From: Rhodoferax ferrireducens T118
GTDB lineage: Bacteria; Pseudomonadota; Gammaproteobacteria; Burkholderiales; Burkholderiaceae_C
Direction: 5' to 3'
NCBI RefSeq assembly: GCF_000013605.1
Contig: NC_007908.1
Location: 1-64,000 of the forward strand
Length of the DNA stretch: 64,000 nt
Every line of letters starts with the position of its first letter. Position 1 is the first letter of the stretch. Below, piece after piece: positions 38,843-48,374 of the stretch. Made by a program: the position numbers and the translations under genes. The notes below the pieces were generated by a model. The model was not told the origin of the DNA, did not search any database, and saw nothing but the letters and a program-made list of their open reading frames with translations.

Positions 38843-39658
38843 CTATTTCCCCCCAAAGAGCCGCTTTAGAAACCCTTGTTTGGGTGCGTCGGTAAAGCGC
38901 ATGGGTCTTTCTTCACCCAAAAAGCGGTCAATCACGTCCTTGTAGGCTTCTGACACATCGCTGCCCTTCATGTGTACCGCCGGCACGCCCTGGTTGGACG
39001 CCTGCAGCACGGCTTCACTTTCGGGAATGACACCAATCAGTTTGATGCGCAAAATGTCCTGGATGTCCTCCAGCGACAGCATCTGGCCCTGGTCGACGCG
39101 GGCCGGGTTGTAGCGGGTGATGAGCAAATGCTCCTTGACGGGCTCCAGGCCCTCCATGCCGCGCCGGGTCTTGCTCGACAGCATGCCCAGAATGCGGTCC
39201 GAGTCGCGCACCGAAGACACTTCGGGGTTGGTCACCACCAGAGCTTCGTCGGCAAAGTGCATCGCCATCAAAGCGCCGGTTTCAATACCCGCCGGTGAAT
39301 CACAGACGATGAATTCAAAGTCCATGGCAGTCAGATCGCTCAGCACCTTTTCGACGCCGTCTTGCGTCAGGGCGTCTTTGTCGCGGGTTTGCGAGGCGGC
39401 CAGCACATACAGGTGGTCGCACTGTTTGTCTTTGATCAGCGCCTGGTTCAAGTTGGCTTCACCGTGGATGACGTTGATCAGGTCATACACCACGCGGCGC
39501 TCGCAACCCATGATCAAGTCCAGGTTACGCAGGCCGACGTCGAAGTCGATCACGGCCGTCTTGTGTCCGCGCAAGGCCAGACCGGTTGCAAAGCTGGCGC
39601 TGGTGGTGGTCTTGCCCACGCCGCCCTTGCCGGAGGTCACTACGATTATTTTTGCCAT
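38843..39658 (-). CDS. minD: Septum site-determining ATPase MinD
   Basis: A 271-residue deviant-Walker ATPase ([11 protein letters not shown] near residue 10) that binds the membrane through its C-terminal amphipathic helix ([12 protein letters not shown]) and recruits MinC. The switch residues are in [14 protein letters not shown] and CDSPAGIE. Start at MAKIIVV; an upstream in-frame GTG at 39676 is unlikely. Second gene of minCDE. Confidence 0.96.
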   Translation of the reverse strand: MAKIIVVTSGKGGVGKTTTSASFATGLALRGHKTAVIDFDVGLRNLDLIMGCERRVVYDLINVIHGEANLNQALIKDKQCDHLYVLAASQTRDKDALTQDGVEKVLSDLTAMDFEFIVCDSPAGIETGALMAMHFADEALVVTNPEVSSVRDSDRILGMLSSKTRRGMEGLEPVKEHLLITRYNPARVDQGQMLSLEDIQDILRIKLIGVIPESEAVLQASNQGVPAVHMKGSDVSEAYKDVIDRFLGEERPMRFTDAPKQGFLKRLFGGK

Positions 39659-39733
39659 GGGAAAGCTGTCTTTCACGAAAATTCAAATTAAAACATTGTC
39701 AGCGCTGCTTGCGTGATGGCACGCGCGTGACGC

Positions 39734-40519
39734 TCAGGTGTTTAGTGCTTCAAACAGTAACTTGTCCTGCCCGTCGTTGCTCAAACGCACTTGCGCCGGC
39801 TTGCCGTGGATGTCAGGTGCCAGCGGATTCTCACTGGTGCGGTAGACCCCGGCAATCGAGATCAGCTCGGGCTCAAGGCACAAAGAAAATATGCGGGCCT
39901 GGGTGTTGCCACTGGCGCCCGCCATGGCCTTGCCACGCAAGGGCGCATAAACATGGATATTGCCGTCGGCCACCACCTCGGCCCCTTGGTTGACCATGGC
40001 CAGCACCACCAGGTCACCCCCGCGGGCATAAACTTTTTGGCCGGATCGCAGCGGTTTGTCGATCACCAGTGTGGCCGGGCCGGGGACTTTACGCGCCGCC
40101 TCGCGTACCGGCTCTACAGCGGCCGCCTGCCGCACGGGCTCGGCACGCGCCGGGCGCACACGCGGCAAATCAAGCGGCGCCTCCACCAAACCCAGCGCCA
40201 GCGCTGCTTGCATCCACACGGCGCCGGCGCCACGCGCCGCCACTGCCAGCAGGCGACAAGCCCGCAAGGTCTGCAGCAGGGGTTTGAGGTCCTGCACGGG
40301 GCTGTCTGGCGGCAGAGATGAGAAATCAAGCACCAGGGGGTCGTTGTCAAAAAAATCGGGACTTTCGCCCTGTGGGCCAAATTGCTTCAACAGATCAGAA
40401 GCCAGCAGGTCCCAGTCAGGGGTCTTGAGCAGCAGTGCTACCAGCGGTAATTGGGCACTTTTGATTTCAAAAGACGCCGGTACGGAGCTGGGTGGATTGG
40501 CTGCGGAAGAAACAGACAT
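39734..40519 (-). CDS. minC: Septum site-determining protein MinC
   Basis: A 261-residue inhibitor of FtsZ assembly. The N-terminal domain ([17 protein letters not shown]) acts on FtsZ and the C-terminal beta-helix domain ([46 protein letters not shown]) binds MinD. A Pro/Ala/Arg-rich linker lies around 120-150. ATG at 40519 chosen over a TTG at 40528. It is the first gene of minCDE, so the operon promoter should lie in the long intergenic region upstream. Confidence 0.94.
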   Translation of the reverse strand: MSVSSAANPPSSVPASFEIKSAQLPLVALLLKTPDWDLLASDLLKQFGPQGESPDFFDNDPLVLDFSSLPPDSPVQDLKPLLQTLRACRLLAVAARGAGAVWMQAALALGLVEAPLDLPRVRPARAEPVRQAAAVEPVREAARKVPGPATLVIDKPLRSGQKVYARGGDLVVLAMVNQGAEVVADGNIHVYAPLRGKAMAGASGNTQARIFSLCLEPELISIAGVYRTSENPLAPDIHGKPAQVRLSNDGQDKLLFEALNT

Positions 40520-41352
40520 GAAAGGCAATGGCTAAGGAAAACTTTTTATCAGTTGAGGACGATTCGAAGAGCGGCAGTGCCGACACGATCCGAGATTGAG
40601 AAACAGCATGTGGCGAGCCTGAATTTTACTTGATTGACTGGTTCGGCCCGTGCGTTACGCCAAGCGGAACAAAAGTTGGAGTGCTTGCGTCCGGGTTGGA
40701 TCAGGAGGCACAGAATATTTTCTTCACTCTTATCTTCTATCTTTCTACTGTTTATAAATAGTAGTAGTAGATAGGGATTGGGTCGACATGGGGATAAGCG
40801 AATTTTATGTAAGTAAATCAAATACTTGGATGTGGTCGACCCATGTGGGTGACTGTGCTTTTGTTTTGTACCCGGGATCTGGATAACTTCTGGATGTGAA
40901 TATTGATGTGGATAAGTCGGTAATTGTGCCAACACTATGCACAGCTTTATCCTTTGACAGAAGTTGATAAATGACAGTGGATGTGCGTGACCAGCTTGTC
41001 TGCGCCGAGCATGCTGCGCTGGTGCCGGAGCGCAGTGAGGGGACAAGGGGGCTGAAACGCAACCATGGACGTGCTGCGGCAGCGGTGCGCAAGTCACGAG
41101 CCCCTGGGGTTGGTGGCCGCGCAAAAAAAGTGTCGTGGGGGATGCCGATGGAAAGGCGTCAGACGCTTTGACGTCCTACATCGGCCTGGTGGCCGGCAAA
41201 GACCCGTGCGATCCAGTGTGTGGATGAGGGTCCGGCCGCAAGGTGAGGCGCTCGCCTCCTGCATTTTGAACGTCAAGAGCGCCGAAAATTTATAGAAAAC
41301 TGGCCGCTAGCCTCCGTATTTATTTGGGAAGCAACTATCTAATTTATAGCAA
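40520..41352. other. 830-bp gene-free region with DnaA-box-like cluster
   Basis: No supported gene. An AT-rich stretch (about 40715-40770) is followed within 170 bp by TGGGGATAA (40789), TCTGGATAA (40878), TGTGAATAT (40895), a perfect box TGTGGATAA (40907) and TTATCCTTT (40947). An inverted pair built on GGGTCGAC / GTCGACCC lies at about 40779 and 40835. The GC-rich part (40980-41290) has short open frames with no recognisable product. Repeat copy E closes the region. It could be a replication origin or a DnaA-titrating or reactivating site. Confidence 0.45.
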
Positions 41353-41356
41353 TTAG
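41291..41356 (+). repeat. Dispersed intergenic repeat, copy E
   Basis: AACTGGCCGCTAGCCTCCGT, about 20 bases, then AACTATCTAATTTATAGCAATT. It ends at the ccmI stop codon. It is the most divergent copy. Confidence 0.7.
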
Positions 41357-42753
41357 GGTTTGGCCAGCAAGCCCAGCCCGCCTTTGGCTCGTGCATCGGC
41401 GATTTCAGCCTGTACCTGTGTCGCGTCACTGGAACCGGGCGGCAGTACGCTTAACACTTTTTCCCAGTGGGCCACGGCTTGGGCATAGTCAGCACGCCGG
41501 TAAGCGGCGGTACCGGCCATCATCAAAGCCGTCGGGTGCTTGGGGTTCAAGGCCAGTGCCTTGTTCACCAGGGCCAGTGGACGGCCTTCAATCTTGTTGT
41601 CGGCGCGTGTGGCCAGTACATCGGCATATTGGGTCAACAAGTCGGGATCACTGTCCACCAGTTTGCTGGCCTTGGCATAGGCTTGTTCTGCATCTGCCAG
41701 TCGGCCCTGCACCTTGTAGGCATGTGCGAGCCGGACCCAACCCGGCAGGTCATCCGGATTGGCTTTCTGGCGCGCAGCCAGGCGATCCACCATTTGATTG
41801 ATCATTTCCGGGGTCATGGCCGCCGCCGCCGCGGGATCGACCGGCGGCAGCTTGCCCGCTTCAGCGCCGGGCCCAGCCGCAGGGGTCACCGGTGGTGCAG
41901 TTACTTTTTGTGCCGCTGGCAGGCCGGCTTTGGCGCGCGCATCGGCAATGTCGGTTTCCACTTGCTGCGCATCGGGTGACCCGGGCTCAAGCAGCGTCAG
42001 CAATGTTTCCCAGCGATTCACGGCGCCCTTGAAGTCGGAGCGGCGATAGGCCGCCACACCGGCCATCATCAGACCCATGGGATGCTGTGGGTCTATGCTC
42101 AAAGCCTTATTCACCAGCTCCAGCGACTTGCCTTCGATGTTGTTGTTGGCGCGTACAGCCAACAGGTCGGCGTAGTCCACCATCAGGTCCGGATTGGTAT
42201 TGACCAAGTCACCGGCCTTCTTGAAGGCCTGTTCGGCCTCGTCAAAGCGGCCCATCACTTTGTAGGAACGCGCCAACATGGCCCAACCCTGGGGGTTGTC
42301 GGGGTTGGCCTGCAAGCGAGCGGCCAGGCTGTTAACCATTTTCATGGCCTGATCTTCGTTGGCTTTTTGTGACGCTGCCGGATCTATGGCCGCAGGCGTG
42401 CCCAGCAGCCAGTACATGCCTGCAGAGCCGAGCGGCATCAGCACAACAATCAGCGCGGCGGTCAATCGCCCGGTCCAGATGCTGGTGCCGCTGGTGTGCT
42501 GAATTGGCGCCGGTTCCTCGGTGTCGTCGAGCAGACGCAGCTGCAATTCGTCCCGGGTGGCTTCACAGTCCGCCGGACTGATGACGCCGCGCGCCAGATC
42601 GCGCTCCAGCGTATCGAGTTGATCGCGATAAATGGAAGCGTTCAGGCGCTCGCTGGAGACGCCCGCCGCCGGCGCCGGGCGCAGCAAGGGACGCACGATC
42701 CAGGCCATTACCAACAGTGTCAAAAGCACTGCGATTGCAATAAAGACGGTCAT
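41353..42753 (-). CDS. ccmI: Cytochrome c biogenesis protein CcmI with duplicated TPR module
   Basis: A 466-residue protein: two N-terminal transmembrane helices around a cytoplasmic loop rich in charged residues (residues 1-115), then periplasmic tetratricopeptide repeats that hold apocytochrome c for haem ligation. Residues 139-278 and 321-460 are two colinear 140-residue copies of the same module, each from MV-x-x-LAAR to IADARAK-GL, joined by a Pro/Ala linker. Last gene of ccmABCDEFGHI; its start overlaps the ccmH stop as ATGA. Confidence 0.93.
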   Translation of the reverse strand: MTVFIAIAVLLTLLVMAWIVRPLLRPAPAAGVSSERLNASIYRDQLDTLERDLARGVISPADCEATRDELQLRLLDDTEEPAPIQHTSGTSIWTGRLTAALIVVLMPLGSAGMYWLLGTPAAIDPAASQKANEDQAMKMVNSLAARLQANPDNPQGWAMLARSYKVMGRFDEAEQAFKKAGDLVNTNPDLMVDYADLLAVRANNNIEGKSLELVNKALSIDPQHPMGLMMAGVAAYRRSDFKGAVNRWETLLTLLEPGSPDAQQVETDIADARAKAGLPAAQKVTAPPVTPAAGPGAEAGKLPPVDPAAAAAMTPEMINQMVDRLAARQKANPDDLPGWVRLAHAYKVQGRLADAEQAYAKASKLVDSDPDLLTQYADVLATRADNKIEGRPLALVNKALALNPKHPTALMMAGTAAYRRADYAQAVAHWEKVLSVLPPGSSDATQVQAEIADARAKGGLGLLAKP

Positions 42754-43217
42754 GAGGGAGTTTCCGAATCTTTGAGAAGAGACTGTGCTTTTTTGCGCTG
42801 GGCGGCGTCGAGCACCGGCGATTCAGCGCTGCGCTGATTGCGGCGCACCATGCGCACCAGCATCACGATGGCACCGATCAGGAGCAAGAAAGGACCAAAC
42901 CACAGCAGCCAGGTAATCGGTTTGACGGCCGGGCGGTAACGCACGAAGTCGCCGTAGCGGCTGACCATGTATTCCATGATTTCGGCATCGGTCTTGTTGG
43001 CCTTGATCAATTCGCGCAACTCGCGGCGCAAGTCCTGCGCCAGATCGGCGCGGGAGCCGGCCAGCGACTCGTTCTGGCAGACCAGGCAGCGCAGTTCTTC
43101 GGAAATGGCGATCATGCGTTGCTCCACCACCGGGTCTTCGGCCAACGGCGTGGCTTCTCCCGCATAGGATGAAAGTGCACATTGCAGCGCCAGGACAAGC
43201 GCCAACCAGTATTTCAT
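42750..43217 (-). CDS. ccmH: Cytochrome c maturation thiol protein CcmH
   Basis: A 155-residue protein with signal peptide, the apocytochrome-reducing motif LRCLVCQNESL (Cys-x-x-Cys) and a C-terminal membrane anchor (ITWLLWFGPFLLLIGAIVMLV). It matches the short CcmH/CcmL form, with CcmI as a separate gene. It keeps the haem-binding cysteines of apocytochrome c reduced. It overlaps the neighbouring ccmG and ccmI genes. Confidence 0.94.
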   Translation of the reverse strand: MKYWLALVLALQCALSSYAGEATPLAEDPVVEQRMIAISEELRCLVCQNESLAGSRADLAQDLRRELRELIKANKTDAEIMEYMVSRYGDFVRYRPAVKPITWLLWFGPFLLLIGAIVMLVRMVRRNQRSAESPVLDAAQRKKAQSLLKDSETPS

Positions 43218-43738
43218 TTTTGTAGCTCCCGTATCAGCGGCACGATCTTGTCCCGCAAGGCTTCTTCGGTGACCGGGCCGATCTGCTTATAGCGAATCAC
43301 ACCGGCCTTGTCGATCAGAAAGCTTTCGGGTACGCCGTAGACGCCAAAGTCAATGCCAATGCGTCCATCTTTGTCGGTAATGGCGTGGTCGTAAGGGTTG
43401 CCAAAGCGGGCCAGCCATTTCAGGCCCTCCGGGTTCTGGTCTTTGTAGTCCAGGCCGACGATAGGTAGCGTTTTGGTCTTGGCAAATTCCATCAAGATGG
43501 GGTGTTCCTGCCGGCAGGCGACGCACCAGGACGCCCAGGTATTGAGCAGCCAGACCTGGCCCAGCATGTCTTTGGCAGAAAACTGCTGCTCGGGCGTCTG
43601 CAGTAGCGGGGCGTTGAACATCGGCGCCGCCTTGCCGATCAGCGGTGATGGAATCTCGTGCGGGTCCCGCGTCAGGCCAATCGCCAGAAACACGACCAAA
43701 ACAGCAAAGATCCCCAGCGGAATCAGCTTCTTCTTCAT
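43214..43738 (-). CDS. ccmG: Periplasmic thioredoxin-like CcmG/DsbE
   Basis: A 174-residue membrane-anchored thioredoxin fold with active site WCVAC and the family element GVYGVPESFLIDKAG. It transfers reductant to CcmH and apocytochrome c. The N-terminal helix LIPLGIFAVLVVFLAIGL is the anchor. It overlaps ccmF and ccmH by 4 bp each. Confidence 0.95.
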   Translation of the reverse strand: MKKKLIPLGIFAVLVVFLAIGLTRDPHEIPSPLIGKAAPMFNAPLLQTPEQQFSAKDMLGQVWLLNTWASWCVACRQEHPILMEFAKTKTLPIVGLDYKDQNPEGLKWLARFGNPYDHAITDKDGRIGIDFGVYGVPESFLIDKAGVIRYKQIGPVTEEALRDKIVPLIRELQK

Positions 43739-45708
43739 GCTGCAACGCCCTTGATTTTTGGATTGACGGCGCCCGCGCTGGCGGTCACTTTGCGGCGATA
43801 ACGGCGGTCCAACGCGGCCATGCCGCCGCCCAAGGCCATCATCAGGCTGCCGAGCCAGATCCAGACGATAAAGGGCTTGTGGTAGACCCGCATCGCCCAG
43901 GCCGGTTTGTCGCCGCCTTCAAGACGCTCACCCAGCGATACATAGACATCGCGCAGCAAATTGCTGTCAATCGCGGTCTCCGTCATCGGCATGGTGGATG
44001 AGAAATAAGTGCGCTTCTCGGGATGCAGGGTTTTGAGCAGCTTGCCGCCACGGAGCACTTCCACATCACCCTGGTCGGCGGTGTAATTGGGACCCGGCAC
44101 CTCACGAATACCCGTCAGGCGGAAGGTGTAATCAGCCACTTCCACCGTGTCGCCCACCACCATGCGCACGTCTTTTTCGTTCTCATAAGCCTTGACCATG
44201 GTGACACCGACCACAAAAACGGCAATGCCAATGTGCGCCACATGCATGCCCCAGAACGATATCGGGGTGGATCTCCAGTTGACGGTGTCCTTGAGCTGAC
44301 GGTAAATTTGTTGTATCGATGCCAGCACAATCCAGAACACCAGCGTCAAACTGAGCGCCACCAAAGGCGACCACTCGCCGGCAAGAAACGGGGCGCTGCA
44401 GCCCAGGAGCACCGAGAGAATGGCCACCGGGCGCAGCTTTTTCGTGAGTTCCGCCACGCTGTCATTTTTCCAGCGCGCAAACGAACCCAGCACCATAAAA
44501 AACAATACCGGCAGCATGATGGGTGCAAACACCGAGTTGAAGTACGGTGGCCCGACCGACAGCTTGCCCAGGTTGAGCGCGTCCACAATCAGCGGATACA
44601 AGGTTCCCAGCAACACCGCTGCCGCGGCGGTGGTGAGCAAGACGTTGTTAACCAGCAGAAAAGTCTCGCGCGACACCAGTGCAAAAGCGCCGCCAGCGCG
44701 GACTTTGCTGGCGCGCATGGCAAACAAGGTGAGTGAACCACCGACCACAACGGACAAGAAGAGCAGGATGAACACGCCGCGCTTGGGGTCGGTCGCAAAG
44801 GCGTGGACTGAGGTCAACACACCGGAGCGGACCAGGAACGTTCCCAGCAGGCTGAGGGAGAACGCCGTGATGGCCAGGATGATGGTCCAGTTGCGAAAAA
44901 GTCCACGCTTTTCTGTCACGGCCAAGGAATGGATCAGCGCGGTGCCGACCAGCCAGGGCAGGAAGGATGCGTTTTCGACCGGGTCCCAAAACCACCAGCC
45001 ACCCCAGCCCAGTTCGTAATACGCCCACCAGGAACCCATCGCAATGCCGATCGTCAGGCAAATCCAGGCCGCAGTGGCCCAGGGCCGCGACCAGCGCGCC
45101 CAAGCGGCGTCAAGCCGGCCGTTGAGCAGTGCGGCGATGGCAAAAGCAAACGGTACCGACATACCGACGTAACCCATGTACAGCATGGGCGGGTGAAACA
45201 CCAGGCCCGGGTCTTGCAGCAGCGGATTCAAATCGCGCCCATCGGCCGGAATGTCGCTCAGGCGCAGAAACGGATTGGAGGTGATCAACATGAACAGCAG
45301 GAAACCAACCGCCACCAGAGCCAAAACACCCAGCACTCTCGATACCATCACCTCGGGCAACTGGCGGGAAAAAAGCGACACCGCCATCATCCAGGTGCAC
45401 AACATCATCAGCCACAGCAGCAGCGAGCCCTCGTGCCCACCCCAAACGCCGGCAATGCGGTAGATATCGGGCAGTTTGGTGTTGGAATGCTGCGCGACGT
45501 AAGAGACGGAAAAGTCATTGGTAAAAAAAGCATAGGTCAGACAGCCAAAGGAGAGTGCCGTCAGCAACCACAGCGCTTGTGCACCGGGGCGTGCCATTGC
45601 CATCCAGTCGGCGCGCCCCTGCTGTCCACCCACGACGCTTAAAGTACCCAGGGCCAGCGCCACAAAAAGGGCAAGAATGAGCGAAAAATGACCAATTTCA
45701 GGAATCAT
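43735..45708 (-). CDS. ccmF: Haem lyase subunit CcmF
   Basis: A 657-residue integral membrane protein with about fifteen transmembrane helices. It has the tryptophan-rich WWD domain (WWAYYELGWGGWWFWDPVENASFLPWL) and flanking histidines of the haem lyase, which joins haem from CcmE to apocytochrome c with CcmH and CcmI. GGAA lies about 10 nt before the ATG at 45708; the earlier start adds an Arg-rich tail that is not membrane-compatible. Confidence 0.96.
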   Translation of the reverse strand: MIPEIGHFSLILALFVALALGTLSVVGGQQGRADWMAMARPGAQALWLLTALSFGCLTYAFFTNDFSVSYVAQHSNTKLPDIYRIAGVWGGHEGSLLLWLMMLCTWMMAVSLFSRQLPEVMVSRVLGVLALVAVGFLLFMLITSNPFLRLSDIPADGRDLNPLLQDPGLVFHPPMLYMGYVGMSVPFAFAIAALLNGRLDAAWARWSRPWATAAWICLTIGIAMGSWWAYYELGWGGWWFWDPVENASFLPWLVGTALIHSLAVTEKRGLFRNWTIILAITAFSLSLLGTFLVRSGVLTSVHAFATDPKRGVFILLFLSVVVGGSLTLFAMRASKVRAGGAFALVSRETFLLVNNVLLTTAAAAVLLGTLYPLIVDALNLGKLSVGPPYFNSVFAPIMLPVLFFMVLGSFARWKNDSVAELTKKLRPVAILSVLLGCSAPFLAGEWSPLVALSLTLVFWIVLASIQQIYRQLKDTVNWRSTPISFWGMHVAHIGIAVFVVGVTMVKAYENEKDVRMVVGDTVEVADYTFRLTGIREVPGPNYTADQGDVEVLRGGKLLKTLHPEKRTYFSSTMPMTETAIDSNLLRDVYVSLGERLEGGDKPAWAMRVYHKPFIVWIWLGSLMMALGGGMAALDRRYRRKVTASAGAVNPKIKGVAA

Positions 45709-45718
45709 GATGTGTTTC

Positions 45719-46162
45719 CTACTTGAGTGACTTGATGGTTTTCTGGATTTGAGCCTGATCCAGCGCCGCCTTGGCCTCGGGCGGCATGTAGTTTTCATCG
45801 TGCTTGGCCAGCACCTCGGTGGCCGTAAAGTGGCCGTTCTCGTCCAGCTTGCCTTGTGCCACCACGCCTTTGCCCTCCTTGAACAGGTCCGGCAGGATGC
45901 CGGTGTAGGAGACTGGCACCTCCTTGGCGGTATCGGTCACCACAAAGGCCACCGTCAGGTTGTCACGCTTGACCGTACCCTCCTTGACCAGGCCACCAAT
46001 GCGAAACGCCCTATTTTTGGGCGCCTCGCCGGCAAAAACCTGTGTTGGCGAGAAGAAAAAGACCAGGTTGCTTTGGAAGGCATTCAGGACCAGGTAGGCC
46101 GCGATGCCCAAAGCAGCCAAGCCACCCGCAATGATGGCCGCGCGTTTGTGACGAGGTTTCAT
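45719..46162 (-). CDS. ccmE: Periplasmic haem chaperone CcmE
   Basis: A 147-residue protein: one N-terminal membrane helix, an OB-fold, and the haem-binding [10 protein letters not shown], whose histidine bonds covalently to haem and whose tyrosine is the axial ligand. It carries haem from CcmCD to CcmF. It overlaps ccmD and lies 10 bp before ccmF. Confidence 0.96.
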   Translation of the reverse strand: MKPRHKRAAIIAGGLAALGIAAYLVLNAFQSNLVFFFSPTQVFAGEAPKNRAFRIGGLVKEGTVKRDNLTVAFVVTDTAKEVPVSYTGILPDLFKEGKGVVAQGKLDENGHFTATEVLAKHDENYMPPEAKAALDQAQIQKTIKSLK

Positions 46163-46338
46163 GAAGATGCTCCTTCGGAAAGTAATTCGTTGCGAAGATT
46201 GCGCAGAAGTTCCTGGCGCTGGCGGCGAATGACCAGTGTCTCAATGCCCATCACCGCGGCTGTTACCCCAAAGCTGCCCCAGACATAGAAGGCGTAGCCA
46301 CCCATGGCAAAAAATTCGGAAACACTATTCCACTGCAT
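46159..46338 (-). CDS. ccmD: Small membrane protein CcmD
   Basis: A 59-residue protein with one transmembrane helix ([25 protein letters not shown]) and a basic C-terminal tail ([14 protein letters not shown]), as in CcmD. It helps release holo-CcmE from the CcmABC complex. Start at [10 protein letters not shown], overlapping the ccmC end by 14 bp; the ORF overlaps ccmE by 4 bp. Confidence 0.9.
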   Translation of the reverse strand: MQWNSVSEFFAMGGYAFYVWGSFGVTAAVMGIETLVIRRQRQELLRNLRNELLSEGASS

Positions 46339-47065
46339 TTTTGACCCACTCCGTATGACGTTCACGATCGAGAATGATGTTGCGCACGCGTGCCAGCGTC
46401 GTCGCTATGGTGTACATCCAGAACGCGACGACCATGATCAGCATGCCGGCCAGCATGGTGCTGGCCATGGTTGGGGAACGGGTCAAGGACACCGACGCTC
46501 CCTGGTGCAGGGTGTTCCACCACTTGACTGAAAAATAGATGATGGGCACGTTCACCACGCCCACCAGCGCCAGCACGGCACAGGCCTTGTCGGCGCGGCG
46601 CGGGTCGTCGATGCTTGATTGCAGCGCCAAAAAGCCCAGGTACAAAAACAACAGGATCAGCTCGGACGTGAGGCGTGCATCCCAGACCCACCAGGCGCCC
46701 CACATCGGCTTGCCCCACAGGGAGCCGGTGATCAGCGAGAGAAACGCAAACAGGGCGCCAGTGGGCGCCAGCGCCGAGGCCATCATGCCCGAGAGCCGGG
46801 TATTAAAAGCCAGGCCAAAGCCGGCCCAGGCGGCCATCACCAGGTAAATGAACATCGACATTTGCGACGCCGGCACATGCACAAAGATAATGCGGTAGCC
46901 CTCGCCTTGCTGCGCGTCGGTCGGGGCGACAAAGAACGAAATCCACAAGCCGACGGCCATCAGCACGATGGCCAGGGCGGTAAACCAGGGTTGCATGCGC
47001 CCGGCCAGCACATAAAAGTTTTGCGGCGAGGCAAATTTGAACCAGTGAATCACGCGGGTATTCAT
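46325..47065 (-). CDS. ccmC: Haem handling protein CcmC
   Basis: A 246-residue membrane protein with six transmembrane helices and the WWD domain WGKPMWGAWWVWDARLTSELILLFLYLG, flanked by FVHVPASQMS with its haem-ligating histidine. It loads haem onto CcmE. ATG at 47065 overlaps the ccmB stop as ATGA. Confidence 0.95.
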   Translation of the reverse strand: MNTRVIHWFKFASPQNFYVLAGRMQPWFTALAIVLMAVGLWISFFVAPTDAQQGEGYRIIFVHVPASQMSMFIYLVMAAWAGFGLAFNTRLSGMMASALAPTGALFAFLSLITGSLWGKPMWGAWWVWDARLTSELILLFLYLGFLALQSSIDDPRRADKACAVLALVGVVNVPIIYFSVKWWNTLHQGASVSLTRSPTMASTMLAGMLIMVVAFWMYTIATTLARVRNIILDRERHTEWVKNAVE

Positions 47066-47745
47066 TCCAGGGAAATCCTCAAGGCGGTGGTGGTGGCCAA
47101 AGGCGCAAAAAATATCGACAGCACCAGCAATGCCGCCAGCAGTGACAGGTGGCCGCCCATGCCGAGACCGGCGGCATCGGCCTCTACCGCGCCGGCGCCA
47201 AAGATCAGCACCGGAATATAGAGCGGCAAGATTAACAGCGACAGTAATACCCCTGCACCACGCACGCCCAAGGTCAGGGCCGCGCCGATGCTGCCAATCA
47301 GGCTCAAGGTGGGGGTACCCAGTAGCAGGGTCAGCATCAAGATGCCCAGCGCCCGACCATCCAGACCGAACTGCAGGCCGAGCACGGGTGCCATCAGCAC
47401 CAGGGGCAGGCCTGACAGCAAAAAATGGGACAGCGCCTTGGCCAGCACCAGCAGACCGAGTGGTGTGCTGGACAGCGCCATCTGCTCCAGCGAACCGTCG
47501 GCGTAATCGGTGGCAAACAGGCGTTGCAGCGACAGCATGGCTGCGAGCAAGGCACTGACCCACAGCACCCCGGGCGCCATGCGCAACAAGAGTGCTGATT
47601 CTGGCCCCACGCCCAGCGGAAACAGGCTGGCAATGACGACAAAAAATACCAGCGGCGTCAATACCTCGCCTTTTTGCCGCAATGCCAGGGAGACCTCGCG
47701 CCGCAGCACGGCCAGCAGGACCGAGCCTAATCCCAGCTTCTTCAT
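47062..47745 (-). CDS. ccmB: ABC transporter permease CcmB
   Basis: A 227-residue permease with six transmembrane helices, partner of CcmA. RREVSLALRQKGEVLTPLVFFVVI and DYADGSLEQMALS are typical. The CcmAB ATPase drives release of holo-CcmE rather than haem export. It overlaps ccmA and ccmC. Confidence 0.94.
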   Translation of the reverse strand: MKKLGLGSVLLAVLRREVSLALRQKGEVLTPLVFFVVIASLFPLGVGPESALLLRMAPGVLWVSALLAAMLSLQRLFATDYADGSLEQMALSSTPLGLLVLAKALSHFLLSGLPLVLMAPVLGLQFGLDGRALGILMLTLLLGTPTLSLIGSIGAALTLGVRGAGVLLSLLILPLYIPVLIFGAGAVEADAAGLGMGGHLSLLAALLVLSIFFAPLATTTALRISLE

Positions 47746-48374
47746 GCGCGCAGCTCCAGCAGTTGGGCCGGTATGGCGCCGATGTCCACCTGTTGGTGGC
47801 TGGTCAGTACCGCCAAGCCGCCTTGGGTCAAATGCGCTGCGATCAGGTCGGCCAACATGCGCACCCCGGCCTCGTCCATGGCGACAAAAGGCTCATCCAG
47901 CACCCACAAACGGGCCTGGCTCAAAGCAAGTCGGGACAGGGCGACGCGCCGCTTTTGACCTTGCGACAGATGGCGCACCAACTGGCGGTCGCGACCGGCA
48001 ACGCCAAAATGCGCCAGAACCGACTGCGTTTGCGCCATGTCTGGGGCCATGCCGCCCAGCGCCGCAGTGAACGCCAGGTTCTCGTGCACGGTCATGGATT
48101 CCTGCAGGGCATTGAGGTGACCCAGGTAGCACAGGTCTTGCCGGTAGGCATCGGCCTGGGCATGAATGGGGGTGCCATTCCAGAAAATTTCACCGGATTC
48201 GATCGGCGCCAGACCGCACACCATGCGCAGCAGGCTGGTTTTGCCGACACCGTTGGCCCCGGCCACATAAAGCCAGTGCCCGGATTCCAGGACGCAGTCA
48301 ATATTCTGAAAGAGTTGCCGACCGCCCCGGCTGCAGCCGAGCTTGGAAAAGGACAGGGTCGGAACAGTTTTCAA
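47742..48374 (-). CDS. ccmA: ABC transporter ATPase CcmA
   Basis: A 210-residue ATP-binding subunit with Walker A GANGVGKTS, ABC signature LSQGQKRRVALSRL and Walker B LWVLDEPFVAMD. It is the first gene of the nine-gene ccm operon, all of whose members abut or overlap, so a single promoter upstream of 48374 probably serves it. Confidence 0.95.
   Translation of the reverse strand: MKTVPTLSFSKLGCSRGGRQLFQNIDCVLESGHWLYVAGANGVGKTSLLRMVCGLAPIESGEIFWNGTPIHAQADAYRQDLCYLGHLNALQESMTVHENLAFTAALGGMAPDMAQTQSVLAHFGVAGRDRQLVRHLSQGQKRRVALSRLALSQARLWVLDEPFVAMDEAGVRMLADLIAAHLTQGGLAVLTSHQQVDIGAIPAQLLELRA

Noticed and set aside
40549..41295. Open frames of 66 to 191 codons in the minC-ccmI spacer
   Set aside because: They overlap on both strands, contain no known motif and lack ribosome binding sites; the sequence looks regulatory or decayed.
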